A stretch of DNA of 64,000 nucleotides, taken from assembly GCF_000013365.1 (NCBI RefSeq), contig NC_007778.1:558001-622000 (forward strand). The letters run 5' to 3'. Below, in pieces: positions 38,264 to 46,961 of this stretch. The stretch comes from Rhodopseudomonas palustris HaA2 (GTDB lineage: Bacteria > Pseudomonadota > Alphaproteobacteria > Rhizobiales > Xanthobacteraceae). The position numbers and the translations under genes were made by a program. The notes under the pieces are model-generated. The model saw only the letters and a program-made list of their open reading frames with translations. It had not been told where the DNA came from and made no database searches. Position 1 is the first letter of the stretch. Every line of letters begins with the position of its first letter.

Positions 38264-38416
38264 CGTCGTTCCGGGGCGCGAGCGCAGCTCGCGAACCCGG
38301 AACCCATAACCCCTGTGCTCAGTGGTGATGCGCAGCGTCGATCGGCGCTGTCCTTCGACCGCGATGCTGCGGCGTATGGATTCCGGGTTCGCCGCTGCGC
38401 GGCGCCCGGAATGACG
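38264..38416. repeat. Palindromic intergenic repeat, family B
   Basis: The left arm (CGTCGTTCCGGGGCGCGAGC, then GCTCGCGAACCCGGAA) and right arm (TTCCGGGTTCGCCGCTGCGC, then GGCGCCCGGAATGACG) are mutually complementary over most of their length and enclose about 75 bases. The sequence differs from family A but the nested-arm design is the same. It fills the gap between secA and the convergent L,D-transpeptidase gene. Confidence 0.75.
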
Positions 38417-38464
38417 AGGTGGTGGTGTCGTGGGCGACCCACGCGGCGGCCGAGGCGAGCCGCC

Positions 38465-39922
38465 TCAGCGGAACGCCGAGAACCGGCTGTCGAAATTATT
38501 CGACGACACCACGGGCGCGGCGCCGGTGATCGTGGCCGTCGTCGCCGGCTTTGCGGCGCCGGTGTCGACCGAGGGCTTGAGCTGGGGCTTGGTGGCGGCC
38601 TGCTTGGTGTCTGCCGGCTTCGGCACCGCGGCCTGCGGCCGGGGCGGCGCGGGCATGGTGTCTTGGCGCCGCGCGGTGACCACCTGCGGCGGCGAGGACG
38701 GCGGCGGTGTGGTCGAGGCGGTGGTCTCGCCGCTGCCGACCCGGCGCGACAGGCCGGACAGCAGGCCGCCGATATCGTCTTTCGTCGCCGAGGCCACGCG
38801 CGGTGTCGACGGTGCGGTGGTCGCGGCCACGGCCGTCGTCTCGGACGCCTTCTGCAGCAGATTGTCGGACGGCCGCGGCGGATTGACGGTCGGCGGGATC
38901 GTGCCGGGCGCGCGGTCGAATGCCGCGAGCGCCACCGGCGAGCTGTCGTCGGCTTCGGACAGGCCGGTCGAGGCGTCGGGGATCTTCGAGGCGAACACCT
39001 GATGCATGCCGCCGTCGATCCCGGTGCGCAGCCGCGCCACCGGCGTCCCCTTCGAAATCAGCTCGGCGAGCTTGGTCTGGTCCTTGTGATCCTTCTCGCG
39101 CACCGCGTCGGCGATGTCGGCCGGCACCGTATAGGCCGGGCATTTGGCGGAGGCGTTGAACGCCAGCGGCTTGGTCGCGCCCGGCGGGGGTGCTGCGTCG
39201 AACACGTATTTCTGCTCGCAGAAATCGACCTTCGGCTCCTGCCGCGTCACCTCGAAATGGTCGTAGCCTTGCTTCAGCATCCGCCAGAACGGCATGTTCG
39301 GGTTGTTGCGGTGCTTGGCGAAGTTCACCGGCGTCATTTTGAACGGATAGGCCTGCAGCTGGAACGCGCGCTGGCCGCCGAAGAACGATTCGCGCCCCAG
39401 CGCATAGATCTCGGCGATCTGTTCGTCGGTCATCGCGTAGCAGCCGCGCGACGAGCAGTCGCCGTGCACCATCAGTTGCGAGCCGGTGCGGCCGAGTGAC
39501 TTGTCGAAGGCGTTCGGATAGCCGGTGTTGAACGACAGGTAATAGGACGATTGCGGGTTCATCTGGCCGGGCGAGATCGAATAGAACCCTTCCGGCGCCT
39601 GGCGGTCGCCCTCGCGGATCTTCGGGCCGAGATCGCCGGACCAGCGGCAGATCGGGTAGGTCTTGAGCAGCGCGTAGACGCCGCTGCGGTCCTGCTTCCA
39701 GACCTCGAGCTCGGCTTCCTGCTTGAACAGCCGCACCAGGATCGGCGACTGCAGGTCCATGTTCTTGTCCTGCATCGCGGCGACCAGCTTGGGAGGCACC
39801 GGCTGGTTGGCCTTGGCGTTGCGGGCGAGCGACATCTGGTCGCTGTTGCAGCCGGCCAGCACGGCGCTCGCGGCGATCGCGGCGGAGGCCAGCAGCGCGC
39901 GCAGCAGCGGAGTTCTCGTCAC
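38465..39922 (-). CDS. L,D-transpeptidase (YkuD/YafK-type) lipoprotein with long Pro/Thr-rich tail
   Basis: 485 residues from GTG 39922, with GGGGAG 7 bases upstream. A lipoprotein signal has the lipobox AVLAGC (Cys near residue 26). The catalytic domain follows, with APEGFYSISPGQMNPQSSYY and the YkuD active-site pattern LMVHGDCSSRGCYAMTD (His, then the nucleophilic Cys of S-R-G-C). From about residue 345 the protein is Ala/Pro/Thr/Ser-rich and presumably disordered, and may span the periplasm or contact peptidoglycan. It probably cross-links murein or anchors proteins to it, from the outer-membrane inner leaflet. It is convergent with secA. The YafK/DpaA-like subfamily may instead cleave murein links. 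Confidence 0.88.
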   Translation of the reverse strand: MTRTPLLRALLASAAIAASAVLAGCNSDQMSLARNAKANQPVPPKLVAAMQDKNMDLQSPILVRLFKQEAELEVWKQDRSGVYALLKTYPICRWSGDLGPKIREGDRQAPEGFYSISPGQMNPQSSYYLSFNTGYPNAFDKSLGRTGSQLMVHGDCSSRGCYAMTDEQIAEIYALGRESFFGGQRAFQLQAYPFKMTPVNFAKHRNNPNMPFWRMLKQGYDHFEVTRQEPKVDFCEQKYVFDAAPPPGATKPLAFNASAKCPAYTVPADIADAVREKDHKDQTKLAELISKGTPVARLRTGIDGGMHQVFASKIPDASTGLSEADDSSPVALAAFDRAPGTIPPTVNPPRPSDNLLQKASETTAVAATTAPSTPRVASATKDDIGGLLSGLSRRVGSGETTASTTPPPSSPPQVVTARRQDTMPAPPRPQAAVPKPADTKQAATKPQLKPSVDTGAAKPATTATITGAAPVVSSNNFDSRFSAFR

Positions 39923-40296
39923 AACGAAGCTCCCCAGACGACCGGCAAACCTGCACCCCACATCTTGATCGGCTCGATCGGCGACTCGATCGGTGAGCAG
40001 TTCAGTCCGTCACTCTGACGCGATCCTCCGGGCCGTTGGCTCGAATTGTATCGCGTGCATTTACCAAGAAGCGCGGGACGTTTTCGCCTCGACACGGCGT
40101 GTCCTGCACTCACGAAAGATTATCCTTAAGCCCCCGCACCCGCAAGCCGATCGGCCTGCGGGACCGGTTCAGCGCCGGAGATGGTCAAGGAACACTGAAC
40201 GTGGCCCCCGCGGCAAAACTGCGGCCGGGCGGACGGAATCCGTCGCTGTCGGAGCGGATGGTTAGCAAACCGGCAATGCCGGCGCTGCCCGGGTCG
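39923..40296. other. Non-coding gap between the L,D-transpeptidase gene and accA
   Basis: 374 bases with no convincing gene. It should hold the L,D-transpeptidase promoter (reading left) and the accA 3' end. A small hairpin CCGGC-AAT-GCCGG at 40270-40282 is followed on the minus strand by TTTGCT and could be a weak accA terminator. Nothing else is recognised. Confidence 0.4.
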
Positions 40297-41259
40297 TCAG
40301 CCCAGCTTGCGGCCGATTTCGAGGAATTTCTGCCGTCGCCGGGCGCGAACCGTGCCGGCATCGAGCCCGGCGAGTTCGGCGAAGGCCGCCGCGATGGCGT
40401 CCCCGGTGGTTGCGATCATGGCGGCCGGGTCGCGGTGGGCGCCGCCCTTGGGCTCGGGCAGGATCTGGTCGATCACGCCGAATCGCAGCAGATCCTGGGC
40501 GGTGATCTTCATCGAATTAGCGGCTTCCTGGGCCTTGGTGCCGTCGCGCCACAGGATCGAGGAGGCCGCTTCGGGCGAGATCACGCTGTAGATCGCGTGT
40601 TCGAGCATCAAGACCTTGTTGGCGGTGGCGATCGCGATCGCGCCGCCGGAGCCGCCCTCGCCGATCACGACGGCGACATTCGGAACGCCGAGCGACAAGC
40701 AGGCGTCGGTCGAGCGCGCGATCGCCTCGGCCTGGCCGCGCTCTTCCGCGCCGATGCCCGGATAGGCGCCGGCGGTGTCGACCAGCGACAGCACCGGGAT
40801 GCCGAAGCGGTCGGCCATGTCCATCAGGCGGACCGCCTTGCGGTAGCCTTCGGGGCGGGCCATGCCGAAATTGTGCTTGAGGCGGGTCTCGGTCGAGGAG
40901 CCTTTCTCCTGGCCGATCACGCAGATGCTCTCGCCCCGGAAACGGCCGAAGCCGCCGATCAGCGCCTCGTCCTCGCCGAACTTGCGGTCGCCGGCCAGAG
41001 GCGTGAACTCGGTGATCAGTCCTTCGATGTAGTCGACGCAATGCGGCCGCTGCGGATGCCGCGCCACCTGGGTCTTCTGCCACGGCGTCAGCGTCGCATA
41101 GAGCTCGTTCAGGGCCTGGACGGCCTTCTCCTCGATCTTGGCGACTTCCTCGTGGATGTCGCTGCCGGAGGCGGCCAGCGCGCGCAATTCGTCGATCTTG
41201 GAATCGAGTTCCGCGACCGGCTTTTCGAAGTCGAGATAGCTGCGCATGGGCTCGGACAT
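40297..41259 (-). CDS. accA: Acetyl-CoA carboxylase carboxyltransferase subunit alpha
   Basis: 320 residues, typical. The start MSEPMRSYLDFEKPVAELDS is canonical for alphaproteobacterial AccA. The carboxyltransferase core has LSLVDTAGAYPGIGAEERGQ, VIGEGGSGGAIAIATANKV, VLMLEHAIYSVISPEAASSI and LKITAQ-like MKITAQDLLRFGVID. It forms an alpha2beta2 complex with AccD and transfers carboxyl from biotin-BCCP to acetyl-CoA to give malonyl-CoA. It follows xerD on the same strand with 153 bases between. A TTGACT at 41330-41335 (minus strand) is a candidate -35 box with a weak -10. Confidence 0.97.
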   Translation of the reverse strand: MSEPMRSYLDFEKPVAELDSKIDELRALAASGSDIHEEVAKIEEKAVQALNELYATLTPWQKTQVARHPQRPHCVDYIEGLITEFTPLAGDRKFGEDEALIGGFGRFRGESICVIGQEKGSSTETRLKHNFGMARPEGYRKAVRLMDMADRFGIPVLSLVDTAGAYPGIGAEERGQAEAIARSTDACLSLGVPNVAVVIGEGGSGGAIAIATANKVLMLEHAIYSVISPEAASSILWRDGTKAQEAANSMKITAQDLLRFGVIDQILPEPKGGAHRDPAAMIATTGDAIAAAFAELAGLDAGTVRARRRQKFLEIGRKLG

Positions 41260-41412
41260 GACCAGGACATGGGGAGGTTGTGCGACCGATATCGGCCCGG
41301 CTCCGGCTTTTCGAGCCGAACGCGCATCAAGTCAAGCGGCTGGGCCGGCCGGCGGCTTAGGCAAAAGAATCAGGCGCCGTTGGAGTTGCAAGGCTGACGC
41401 GGCGCGCCGGCC

Positions 41413-42456
41413 TCAGCCTTCCGCCAGCGGATGCAGGTCGCGGACCAGGCTCTTCAGCCGGTCTTCGACCACATGGGTATAGATCTGCGTGGTCGAGATG
41501 TCGCTGTGACCGAGCAGGGTCTGGACGATCCGCAGATCGGCGCCGTTGTGCAGCAGATGGCTGGCGAAGGCGTGGCGCAGCACATGCGGGCTGACCAGCC
41601 GCGGCGGCAGCCCGGCGCGCGCGGCGAGCTCCTTGAGGTCGCGGGCGAAATGCTGCCGGGTCAGATGGCCGCTCTCGCCGAACGACGGAAACAGCCATTT
41701 GGACGCGGGCGCGGCGGTCTTCTTGCCGCCGGCCGCGGCCTTTTCGGCCGCCGCGGCGGTCGCGAGATAGCGCGTCATCGCGGCTTTGGAACTGCCATTG
41801 AGCGGCACCAGCCGCTCCTTGTCGCCCTTGCCGCGGACCACGATCATCCGGGCATCGCCCCGCGCCGCCGTCCGCGGCAGCGCCACCAGTTCGGAGACGC
41901 GCAGCCCGGTCGCGTACAACACCTCCAGCAGGCAATACAGCCGCGCCGCGCGCAGCCCCGCCGCGCCCTCGGCGGCGTCGGCCTCCTGGCGCGCGCAGCC
42001 GAGCAGGCGGTCGACATCGGCGATCGAAAGCACCTTGGGCAGCCCGCGGCCGCGCTTCGGTCCGGACAGGATCGCCGCCGGATCATCGACCCGGATCCGC
42101 TCGCTCAGCAGGAATCGAAACAGATGCCGCAGCGCCGACAGCCGCCGCGCGACGCTCGTCGATGCGAAGCCGCGGGTATCCAGATCGGCGAGATAGCCGC
42201 GCAGCGCCTCGGTGTCGGCGGAGGCGATGCTCTTGCGGCGGCGGCCGAGGTAGTGCGACAGGTCGGCGAGGTCGCGGCGGTAGGCGTCGAGCGTGTTGGC
42301 GGAGGCGCCCTGTTCGGCCGCGATCATGTCGAGGAACAGCTCGCTCAGTCCGGCATCGGAATATGAGGTGGGCCGCAGCGGCGCGGCCTCCCGCTCGCCG
42401 GCAGCGGTGGCCGGGACGCTGGCTGAAGGACTGAATCTTGCTCGCGGTTTTCGCAT
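41413..42456 (-). CDS. xerD: Tyrosine recombinase XerD
   Basis: 347 residues from ATG 42456, longer than the usual roughly 300. The SAM-like core-binding domain lies at about 30-120 (FLDMIAAEQGASANTLDAYR). The catalytic domain has Arg in LYATGLRVSELVAL, Lys in VRGKGDKERLVPL, His-x-x-Arg in SPHVLRHAFASHLL, the second His in LLGHSDISTTQIYTHV and the nucleophilic Tyr in that last motif. The extra length comes from a Pro/Arg-rich N-terminus and an Ala/Lys insertion (about 235-260, AEKAAAGGKKTAAPAS) within the catalytic domain. XerD with XerC resolves chromosome dimers at dif. It is 17 bases downstream of a small membrane protein gene and likely shares its transcript. Confidence 0.94.
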   Translation of the reverse strand: MRKPRARFSPSASVPATAAGEREAAPLRPTSYSDAGLSELFLDMIAAEQGASANTLDAYRRDLADLSHYLGRRRKSIASADTEALRGYLADLDTRGFASTSVARRLSALRHLFRFLLSERIRVDDPAAILSGPKRGRGLPKVLSIADVDRLLGCARQEADAAEGAAGLRAARLYCLLEVLYATGLRVSELVALPRTAARGDARMIVVRGKGDKERLVPLNGSSKAAMTRYLATAAAAEKAAAGGKKTAAPASKWLFPSFGESGHLTRQHFARDLKELAARAGLPPRLVSPHVLRHAFASHLLHNGADLRIVQTLLGHSDISTTQIYTHVVEDRLKSLVRDLHPLAEG

Positions 42457-42473
42457 GCCGCCGAGCCTAACTG

Positions 42474-42620
42474 CTATTTCTTGAGAAATTTGTCTTGCGG
42501 CACCACCACGGTGATGTCCCGCGATTTCGGGGCGGTAAAATTGGCCAGCGCGAAGATGGCCCCGTAGATCAGGCCGCCGATCACCGCAACGACCGACAGG
42601 AAGCGGAACAGGGTAGGCAT
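42474..42620 (-). CDS. Small single-pass membrane protein upstream of xerD
   Basis: 48 residues. One hydrophobic helix (FLSVVAVIGGLIYGAIFALA, about 7-26) is followed by a short exposed end TAPKSRDITVVVPQDKFLKK. The N-terminus MPTLFRF is short. I recognise this as a small protein kept next to xerD/aroK in Rhizobiales, of unknown function. It is easily missed because of its size. Spacing to xerD (17 bases) suggests one operon. It is divergent from aroK across 178 bases. Confidence 0.75.
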   Translation of the reverse strand: MPTLFRFLSVVAVIGGLIYGAIFALANFTAPKSRDITVVVPQDKFLKK

Positions 42621-42798
42621 TCGCGATCTCGGCGGCGCTGGAACGGCAATTGCCGGCACAATTGCTGGATGACGGGCGACGATGACCATGTTCGCCTGCG
42701 CGTGGCAAGAGACTCTGGCAACCGCAGCAAGCGCAGTAGTATAGCTGGCCGTTCCGAGCCCAAGCGATCCCGCGCCCAAGCCCACGGGTGATACGACT

Positions 42799-43416
42799 AT
42801 GTCTGACAGCGCACCGTCGGCCGCCGCCGCCAGGTCCCAGCAGGAAGCCGAGATCGTCGCGGCGCTGGGCGAGCGCCCGGTCGTGCTTATCGGCATGATG
42901 GGCGCCGGCAAGTCGACCGTCGGCCGCCGGCTGGCGCTGCGGCTCGGGCTGCCGTTTCTGGACGCCGACACCGAGATCGAACAGGCCGCGGCGATGACGA
43001 TCCCGGAGATTTTCGAAACCCACGGCGAGCCGCATTTCCGCGACGGCGAGGCCCGGGTGATCGCCCGGCTGCTCGATGGCGGCGCCAAGATTCTCGCGAC
43101 CGGCGGCGGCGCGTTCATGCGCGAGGAGACCCGCGCGCGGATTCGCGACAAGGCGATCTCGATGTGGCTCGAGGCCGAGGCCGACGTCATCCTGCGCCGG
43201 GTCAAGCGCCGCGCCGACCGGCCGCTGCTGCAGACCGCGGATCCGGCCGGAACCATCGCCCGGCTGATCGGCGAGCGCTATCCGGTGTATCGTGGCGCCG
43301 ACCTGACGATCGCATCGCGCGATGTGCCGCACGAGAAAATCGTCGACGAATGCGTTGCCGCGCTGCACGACTATCTCTGCAGCGCACCCGCCCCAACCCT
43401 GAGCGAGACACCATGA
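42799..43416 (+). CDS. aroK: Shikimate kinase
   Basis: 205 residues. The P-loop VLIGMMGAGKSTVGRRLALR (about 31-50) is followed by FLDADTEIEQAAAMTIPEIF with the shikimate-binding Asp, then HGEPHFRDGEARV, ATGGGAFMREETR and the lid Arg region RRADRPLLQTADP. An extended N-terminus of about 25 residues is common in alphaproteobacteria. It phosphorylates shikimate at the 3-hydroxyl, in the chorismate pathway. The stop overlaps the aroB start by 4 bases (ATGA), giving translational coupling to the pathway partner AroB. Confidence 0.97.
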   Translation: MSDSAPSAAAARSQQEAEIVAALGERPVVLIGMMGAGKSTVGRRLALRLGLPFLDADTEIEQAAAMTIPEIFETHGEPHFRDGEARVIARLLDGGAKILATGGGAFMREETRARIRDKAISMWLEAEADVILRRVKRRADRPLLQTADPAGTIARLIGERYPVYRGADLTIASRDVPHEKIVDECVAALHDYLCSAPAPTLSETP

Positions 43417-44561
43417 CTGCGCCGCTGAACCATTCCGCTCCGATCAAGGTCGAGGTCGCGCTCGGCGATCGCGCCTACGACATCGTGATCGGCCGCAACG
43501 TGCTCGGCACGCTCGGCGAGCGGATCGCCAAGCTGCGGCCCGGCGCGCGCACCGCGATCGTCACCGATCGCACCGTGGCGCGGACCTGGCTGGCGCCGAC
43601 CGAGGCGGCGCTGGATGCCGCCGGCATCGCGCATGCGCGCGTCGTGGTCGGCGAGGGCGAAAGCTCCAAGACCTATGCGGGGCTGGCGGAAGTCAGCGAG
43701 GCGCTGATCGCCGCCAAGATCGAACGCAACGATCTGGTGATCGCGCTCGGCGGCGGCGTGGTCGGCGATCTCGCCGGCTTCGCGGCGTCGATCCTGCGCC
43801 GCGGCGTCGATTTCGTGCAGGTGCCGACCTCGCTGCTGGCACAGGTTGATTCGTCGGTCGGCGGCAAGACCGGCATCAACTCGCCGCAGGGCAAGAACCT
43901 GCTCGGCGCGTTCCATCAGCCCGTATTGGTGATCGCCGACACCGCGGTGCTCGACACGCTGTCGCCGCGCCAGTTCCGTGCCGGCTATGCCGAAGTGGCG
44001 AAATACGGCGCGCTCGGCGACGAGGCGTTCTTCGCCTGGCTCGAAGCCAATCACGCCGAGATCGTCTCAGGCGGGCCGGCGCGCGAGCACGCCATCGCCA
44101 CGTCGTGCCGGGCGAAGGCGGCGATCGTGGCGCGCGACGAGCGCGAAAACGGCGAGCGCGCGCTGCTCAATCTCGGCCACACGTTCGGCCATGCGCTGGA
44201 GGCCGCGACCGGCTTCTCCGACCGGCTGTTTCACGGCGAGGGCGTGGCGATCGGCATGGTGCTGGCGGCGCGGTTCTCCGCCGAGCGCGGCATGATGCCG
44301 GAGGCCGACGCCATCCGGCTGCAGCGCCATCTCGCCGATGTCGGCCTGCCGACCCGGCTGCAGGACATCGCCGGCTTCGCCCAGGAAGGCCTCGCCGACG
44401 CCGACGCGCTGTTGGCGCTGATGACTCAGGACAAGAAGGTCAAACGCGGCCAGCTCACCTTCATCCTGATGGAAGGGATCGGCCGCGCGGTGATCGCCGA
44501 CAAGGTCGAGCCGGCGCCGGTTCGCGATTTCCTGGCCCGGCAGCTCGCGCGCGCATCGTGA
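43413..44561 (+). CDS. aroB: 3-dehydroquinate synthase
   Basis: 382 residues. The NAD-binding motif is IALGGGVVGDLAGFAASILR (about 110-129). The metal and substrate residues fall in VPTSLLAQVDSSVGGKTGIN, KNLLGAFHQP, GYAEVAKYGAL and NLGHTFGHALEAATGF. It converts DAHP to 3-dehydroquinate, the second shikimate-pathway step, in the cytoplasm. It starts within the aroK stop (ATGA). Its own stop overlaps a GTG start of the next gene, so aroK, aroB and the CorC-like gene form one tightly coupled operon. Confidence 0.97.
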   Translation: MTAPLNHSAPIKVEVALGDRAYDIVIGRNVLGTLGERIAKLRPGARTAIVTDRTVARTWLAPTEAALDAAGIAHARVVVGEGESSKTYAGLAEVSEALIAAKIERNDLVIALGGGVVGDLAGFAASILRRGVDFVQVPTSLLAQVDSSVGGKTGINSPQGKNLLGAFHQPVLVIADTAVLDTLSPRQFRAGYAEVAKYGALGDEAFFAWLEANHAEIVSGGPAREHAIATSCRAKAAIVARDERENGERALLNLGHTFGHALEAATGFSDRLFHGEGVAIGMVLAARFSAERGMMPEADAIRLQRHLADVGLPTRLQDIAGFAQEGLADADALLALMTQDKKVKRGQLTFILMEGIGRAVIADKVEPAPVRDFLARQLARAS

Positions 44562-45901
44562 GCGAGCGCGAGATCATGGACTGGGTGACGTCCGGTATCG
44601 TCATCGCCTGTCTGTTCGGCTCGGCGTTCTTCTCCGCCAGCGAGACCGCACTGACCGCGGCCTCGCGCGCCAACATGATGCGGCTGGCGAAGCAGGGCAG
44701 CCGCAACGCCGGCATCGTCGGCCGGCTGCTGGCGACGCGCGAGCGGATGATCGGCGCGCTGCTGCTCGGCAACAACATCTTCAACATCGGCGCCTCGGCG
44801 CTGGCGACCGGCCTGTTCACGGCCTGGTTCGGCGAGTTCGGCGTGCTCTACGCCACCGCGGTGATGACCGCGCTGGTGGTGATCTTTGCCGAGGTGCTGC
44901 CCAAGACCGTCGCCATCAACGCGCCGGATCGTTTCGCGCTGCTGGTCGCCAAGCCGATGCGGCTGATGGTGCTGGTGCTCGGCCCGCTGCTCACGGTGAT
45001 CGAGGCGCTGGTCCGCGTGCTGATGCGGCTGCTCGGCATCAAGGTCGGCGCGCATCAGTCGCTGCTGTCGGCGACCGAGCGGCTGCGCGGCGCGGTCGAA
45101 CTGATCCATCACGAAGGCGGCGTCGCCAAGCACGACCGCGACATGTTCGGCGGCCTGCTCGATCTCAGCGAATTGCAGGTCTCCGACGTGATGGTCCACC
45201 GCACCGAGATGGTGATGGTCAACGCCGACCTGCCGCCGGAGGAACTGGTTCGCGAGGTGCTGGCCACCGAGTACACCCGGATTCCGCTGTGGCGCGAGAA
45301 GCCGGAGAACATCATCGGCGTGCTGCACGCCAAGGATCTGCTGCGGGCGATGCGCGCCGCCGACGGTGACGCCGGCAAGATCGACGTCAACAAGATCGCG
45401 CTGCCGCCGTGGTTCGTGCCGGAGATGCGGCTGGTGTCGGAGCAGCTCAAGGCGTTCCGCTCGCGCAAGACCCACTTCGCGCTGGTGGTCGACGAATACG
45501 GCGAAGTCGAAGGCATGGTGACGCTCGAGGACATCCTCGAGGAAATCGTCGGCGACATCTCCGACGAGCACGACGTCGTGGTCGCCGGCGTTCGCACCCA
45601 GCCGGACGGCTCGGTCGTGGTGGATGGTTCGGTGCCGATCCGCGATCTCAATCGCGCGATGGACTGGAATCTGCCGGACGAGGAAGCCACCACGATCGCC
45701 GGCCTGGTGATCCACGAGGCGCGCTCGATCCCGGTGCGGGGCCAGAGCTTCACCTTCCACGGCTTCCGCTTCCGGGTGCTGCGCCGCGAGCGCAATCGCA
45801 TCACCGCGCTGCGCATCGTCCCCGTGCTGCGCGAGACAGAAGCCGAGCTCGCCGACAAGAAGTCCGGGAAGATCGCGCGCATCGGCGGCCCCGCGGCGTG
45901 A
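44558..45901 (+). CDS. CNNM/CorC-family (HlyC-like) membrane protein with CBS domains
   Basis: 447 residues from GTG 44558, which overlaps the aroB stop by 4 bases; ATG 44576 is the alternative. The DUF21/CNNM transmembrane domain (about 5-190) has SAFFSASETALTAASRANMM and LLGNNIFNIGASALATGLF. A CBS pair follows (about 205-340, VSDVMVHRTEMVMVNADLPP, LVVDEYGEVEGMVTLEDILE). A CorC_HlyC C-terminal domain ends it (SVVVDGSVPIRDLNRAMDWN). The family is linked to magnesium or cobalt efflux at the inner membrane; the old label hemolysin is misleading. Placement after aroB is a common alphaproteobacterial arrangement. Confidence 0.93.
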   Translation: MSEREIMDWVTSGIVIACLFGSAFFSASETALTAASRANMMRLAKQGSRNAGIVGRLLATRERMIGALLLGNNIFNIGASALATGLFTAWFGEFGVLYATAVMTALVVIFAEVLPKTVAINAPDRFALLVAKPMRLMVLVLGPLLTVIEALVRVLMRLLGIKVGAHQSLLSATERLRGAVELIHHEGGVAKHDRDMFGGLLDLSELQVSDVMVHRTEMVMVNADLPPEELVREVLATEYTRIPLWREKPENIIGVLHAKDLLRAMRAADGDAGKIDVNKIALPPWFVPEMRLVSEQLKAFRSRKTHFALVVDEYGEVEGMVTLEDILEEIVGDISDEHDVVVAGVRTQPDGSVVVDGSVPIRDLNRAMDWNLPDEEATTIAGLVIHEARSIPVRGQSFTFHGFRFRVLRRERNRITALRIVPVLRETEAELADKKSGKIARIGGPAA

Positions 45902-45919
45902 GCCGCGGGCGCGCCTCCC

Positions 45920-46189
45920 TTACGCTTCGCCCGGCGCCCTGGCCTTCAGCGCCAGCGCGTGGACGCCGCCCGAAAGTTCCGCCGCCAGCAATTCGTTGAC
46001 CATGCGGTGGCGATCGATACGGCTCTTGCCGGCGAATGCGCCCGACACGATATTCACCCGGAAATGCGACTCGCTGCGGCCGGAATGGCCCGCATGACCT
46101 TCATGAAGGTTGGATTCGTCGATCACCTCGAGGCTTTCCGGCGTGAAAGCTTCGCGCAACTTCTGTGTGAGACTGTCCTTGACGCCCAT
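45920..46189 (-). CDS. bolA: BolA-family protein
   Basis: 89 residues. It has the BolA fold with the class pattern: LREAFTPESLEVIDESNLHE, HSGRSESHFRVNIVSGAFAG, and the helix-turn-helix-like SRIDRHRMVNELLAAELSGG ending VHALALKA. The conserved His residues that coordinate a 2Fe-2S cluster with monothiol glutaredoxins are present (HEGHAGH and RHR). BolA proteins act with Grx in iron-sulfur and iron homeostasis, and sometimes as regulators. It is convergent with the CorC-like gene and divergent from the J-domain gene, an arrangement shared by many alphaproteobacteria. Confidence 0.94.
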   Translation of the reverse strand: MGVKDSLTQKLREAFTPESLEVIDESNLHEGHAGHSGRSESHFRVNIVSGAFAGKSRIDRHRMVNELLAAELSGGVHALALKARAPGEA

Positions 46190-46293
46190 GGTCCGACCGA
46201 TCGTTGGTTCGCCGCCTGCTCACACCATCAACCCGGGGCTTGCTGATAATGTCAAGACTTGAAGCTCGGCCCGAGGCGTAGTCAAAGTCACGC

Positions 46294-46941
46294 ATGGCAA
46301 TCGACTCGTCCAAATTCTTCGACAAGATCCGCGTCAAGCCGACCAAGGCCGCGGCGGCGAAGGAGGCTGCGCGCGAACAGGTGATCATGTGCGACGCGCC
46401 GGGCTGCGCCAATCGCGGCGCGCATCGCGCCCCGAAGGGCCGCGGGCTGGAGAAGGATTACTGGCACTTCTGCCTGAATCACGTCCGCGAATACAATCAG
46501 GGCTACAATTTCTTCGAGGGTATGAATGCCGACGCGGTGGCGCGCTATCAGAAGGACGCGCTGACCGGCCATCGCCCGACCTGGAAGATGGGCCAGAACG
46601 GCGCCAAGAGCCGGACCAAGAACCCCGAGGATCTCGCGGGCGCCGCCGATCCGTTCAACGTCATCAACGAGTTCAACGGCCGCAGCCGCTGGCGGCGCGG
46701 GCCCGATCCGTCGGCCGAGCAGACCAAGTCGGAGCCGCGCAAGGTGTTCAACGCCGAGCGCAAGGCGCTGCAGGTGATGGGGCTCGACAGCGACGCGACG
46801 CTCGAAGTCGTCAAGGCGAAGTACAAGGCGCTGGTCAAGCAGCATCATCCCGACGCCAATGGCGGCGACCGCTCGACCGAGGATCGCCTGATCGAGATCA
46901 TCAAGGCGTATAATTACTTGAAGACGGTGGTGCGGACCTGA
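46294..46941 (+). CDS. J-domain (DnaJ-like) protein with N-terminal Cys/His motif
   Basis: 215 residues. The J domain is at the C-terminus (about 150-212), with KALQVMGLDSDATLEVVKAK and the Hsp70-activating HPD in KQHHPDANGGDRST. The N-terminal part carries CDAPGCANRGAHRAP and YWHFCLNHVREYNQGYNFFE, a C-x4-C ... C-x2-H arrangement that could bind metal and is not part of DnaJ's own zinc finger. It is therefore a type III J protein of unknown client. It lies 104 bases from, and divergent to, bolA, suggesting shared regulation and possibly iron-sulfur or stress biology. Confidence 0.9.
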   Translation: MAIDSSKFFDKIRVKPTKAAAAKEAAREQVIMCDAPGCANRGAHRAPKGRGLEKDYWHFCLNHVREYNQGYNFFEGMNADAVARYQKDALTGHRPTWKMGQNGAKSRTKNPEDLAGAADPFNVINEFNGRSRWRRGPDPSAEQTKSEPRKVFNAERKALQVMGLDSDATLEVVKAKYKALVKQHHPDANGGDRSTEDRLIEIIKAYNYLKTVVRT

Positions 46942-46961
46942 CCGCGGCGGCGGCCGGCTCG

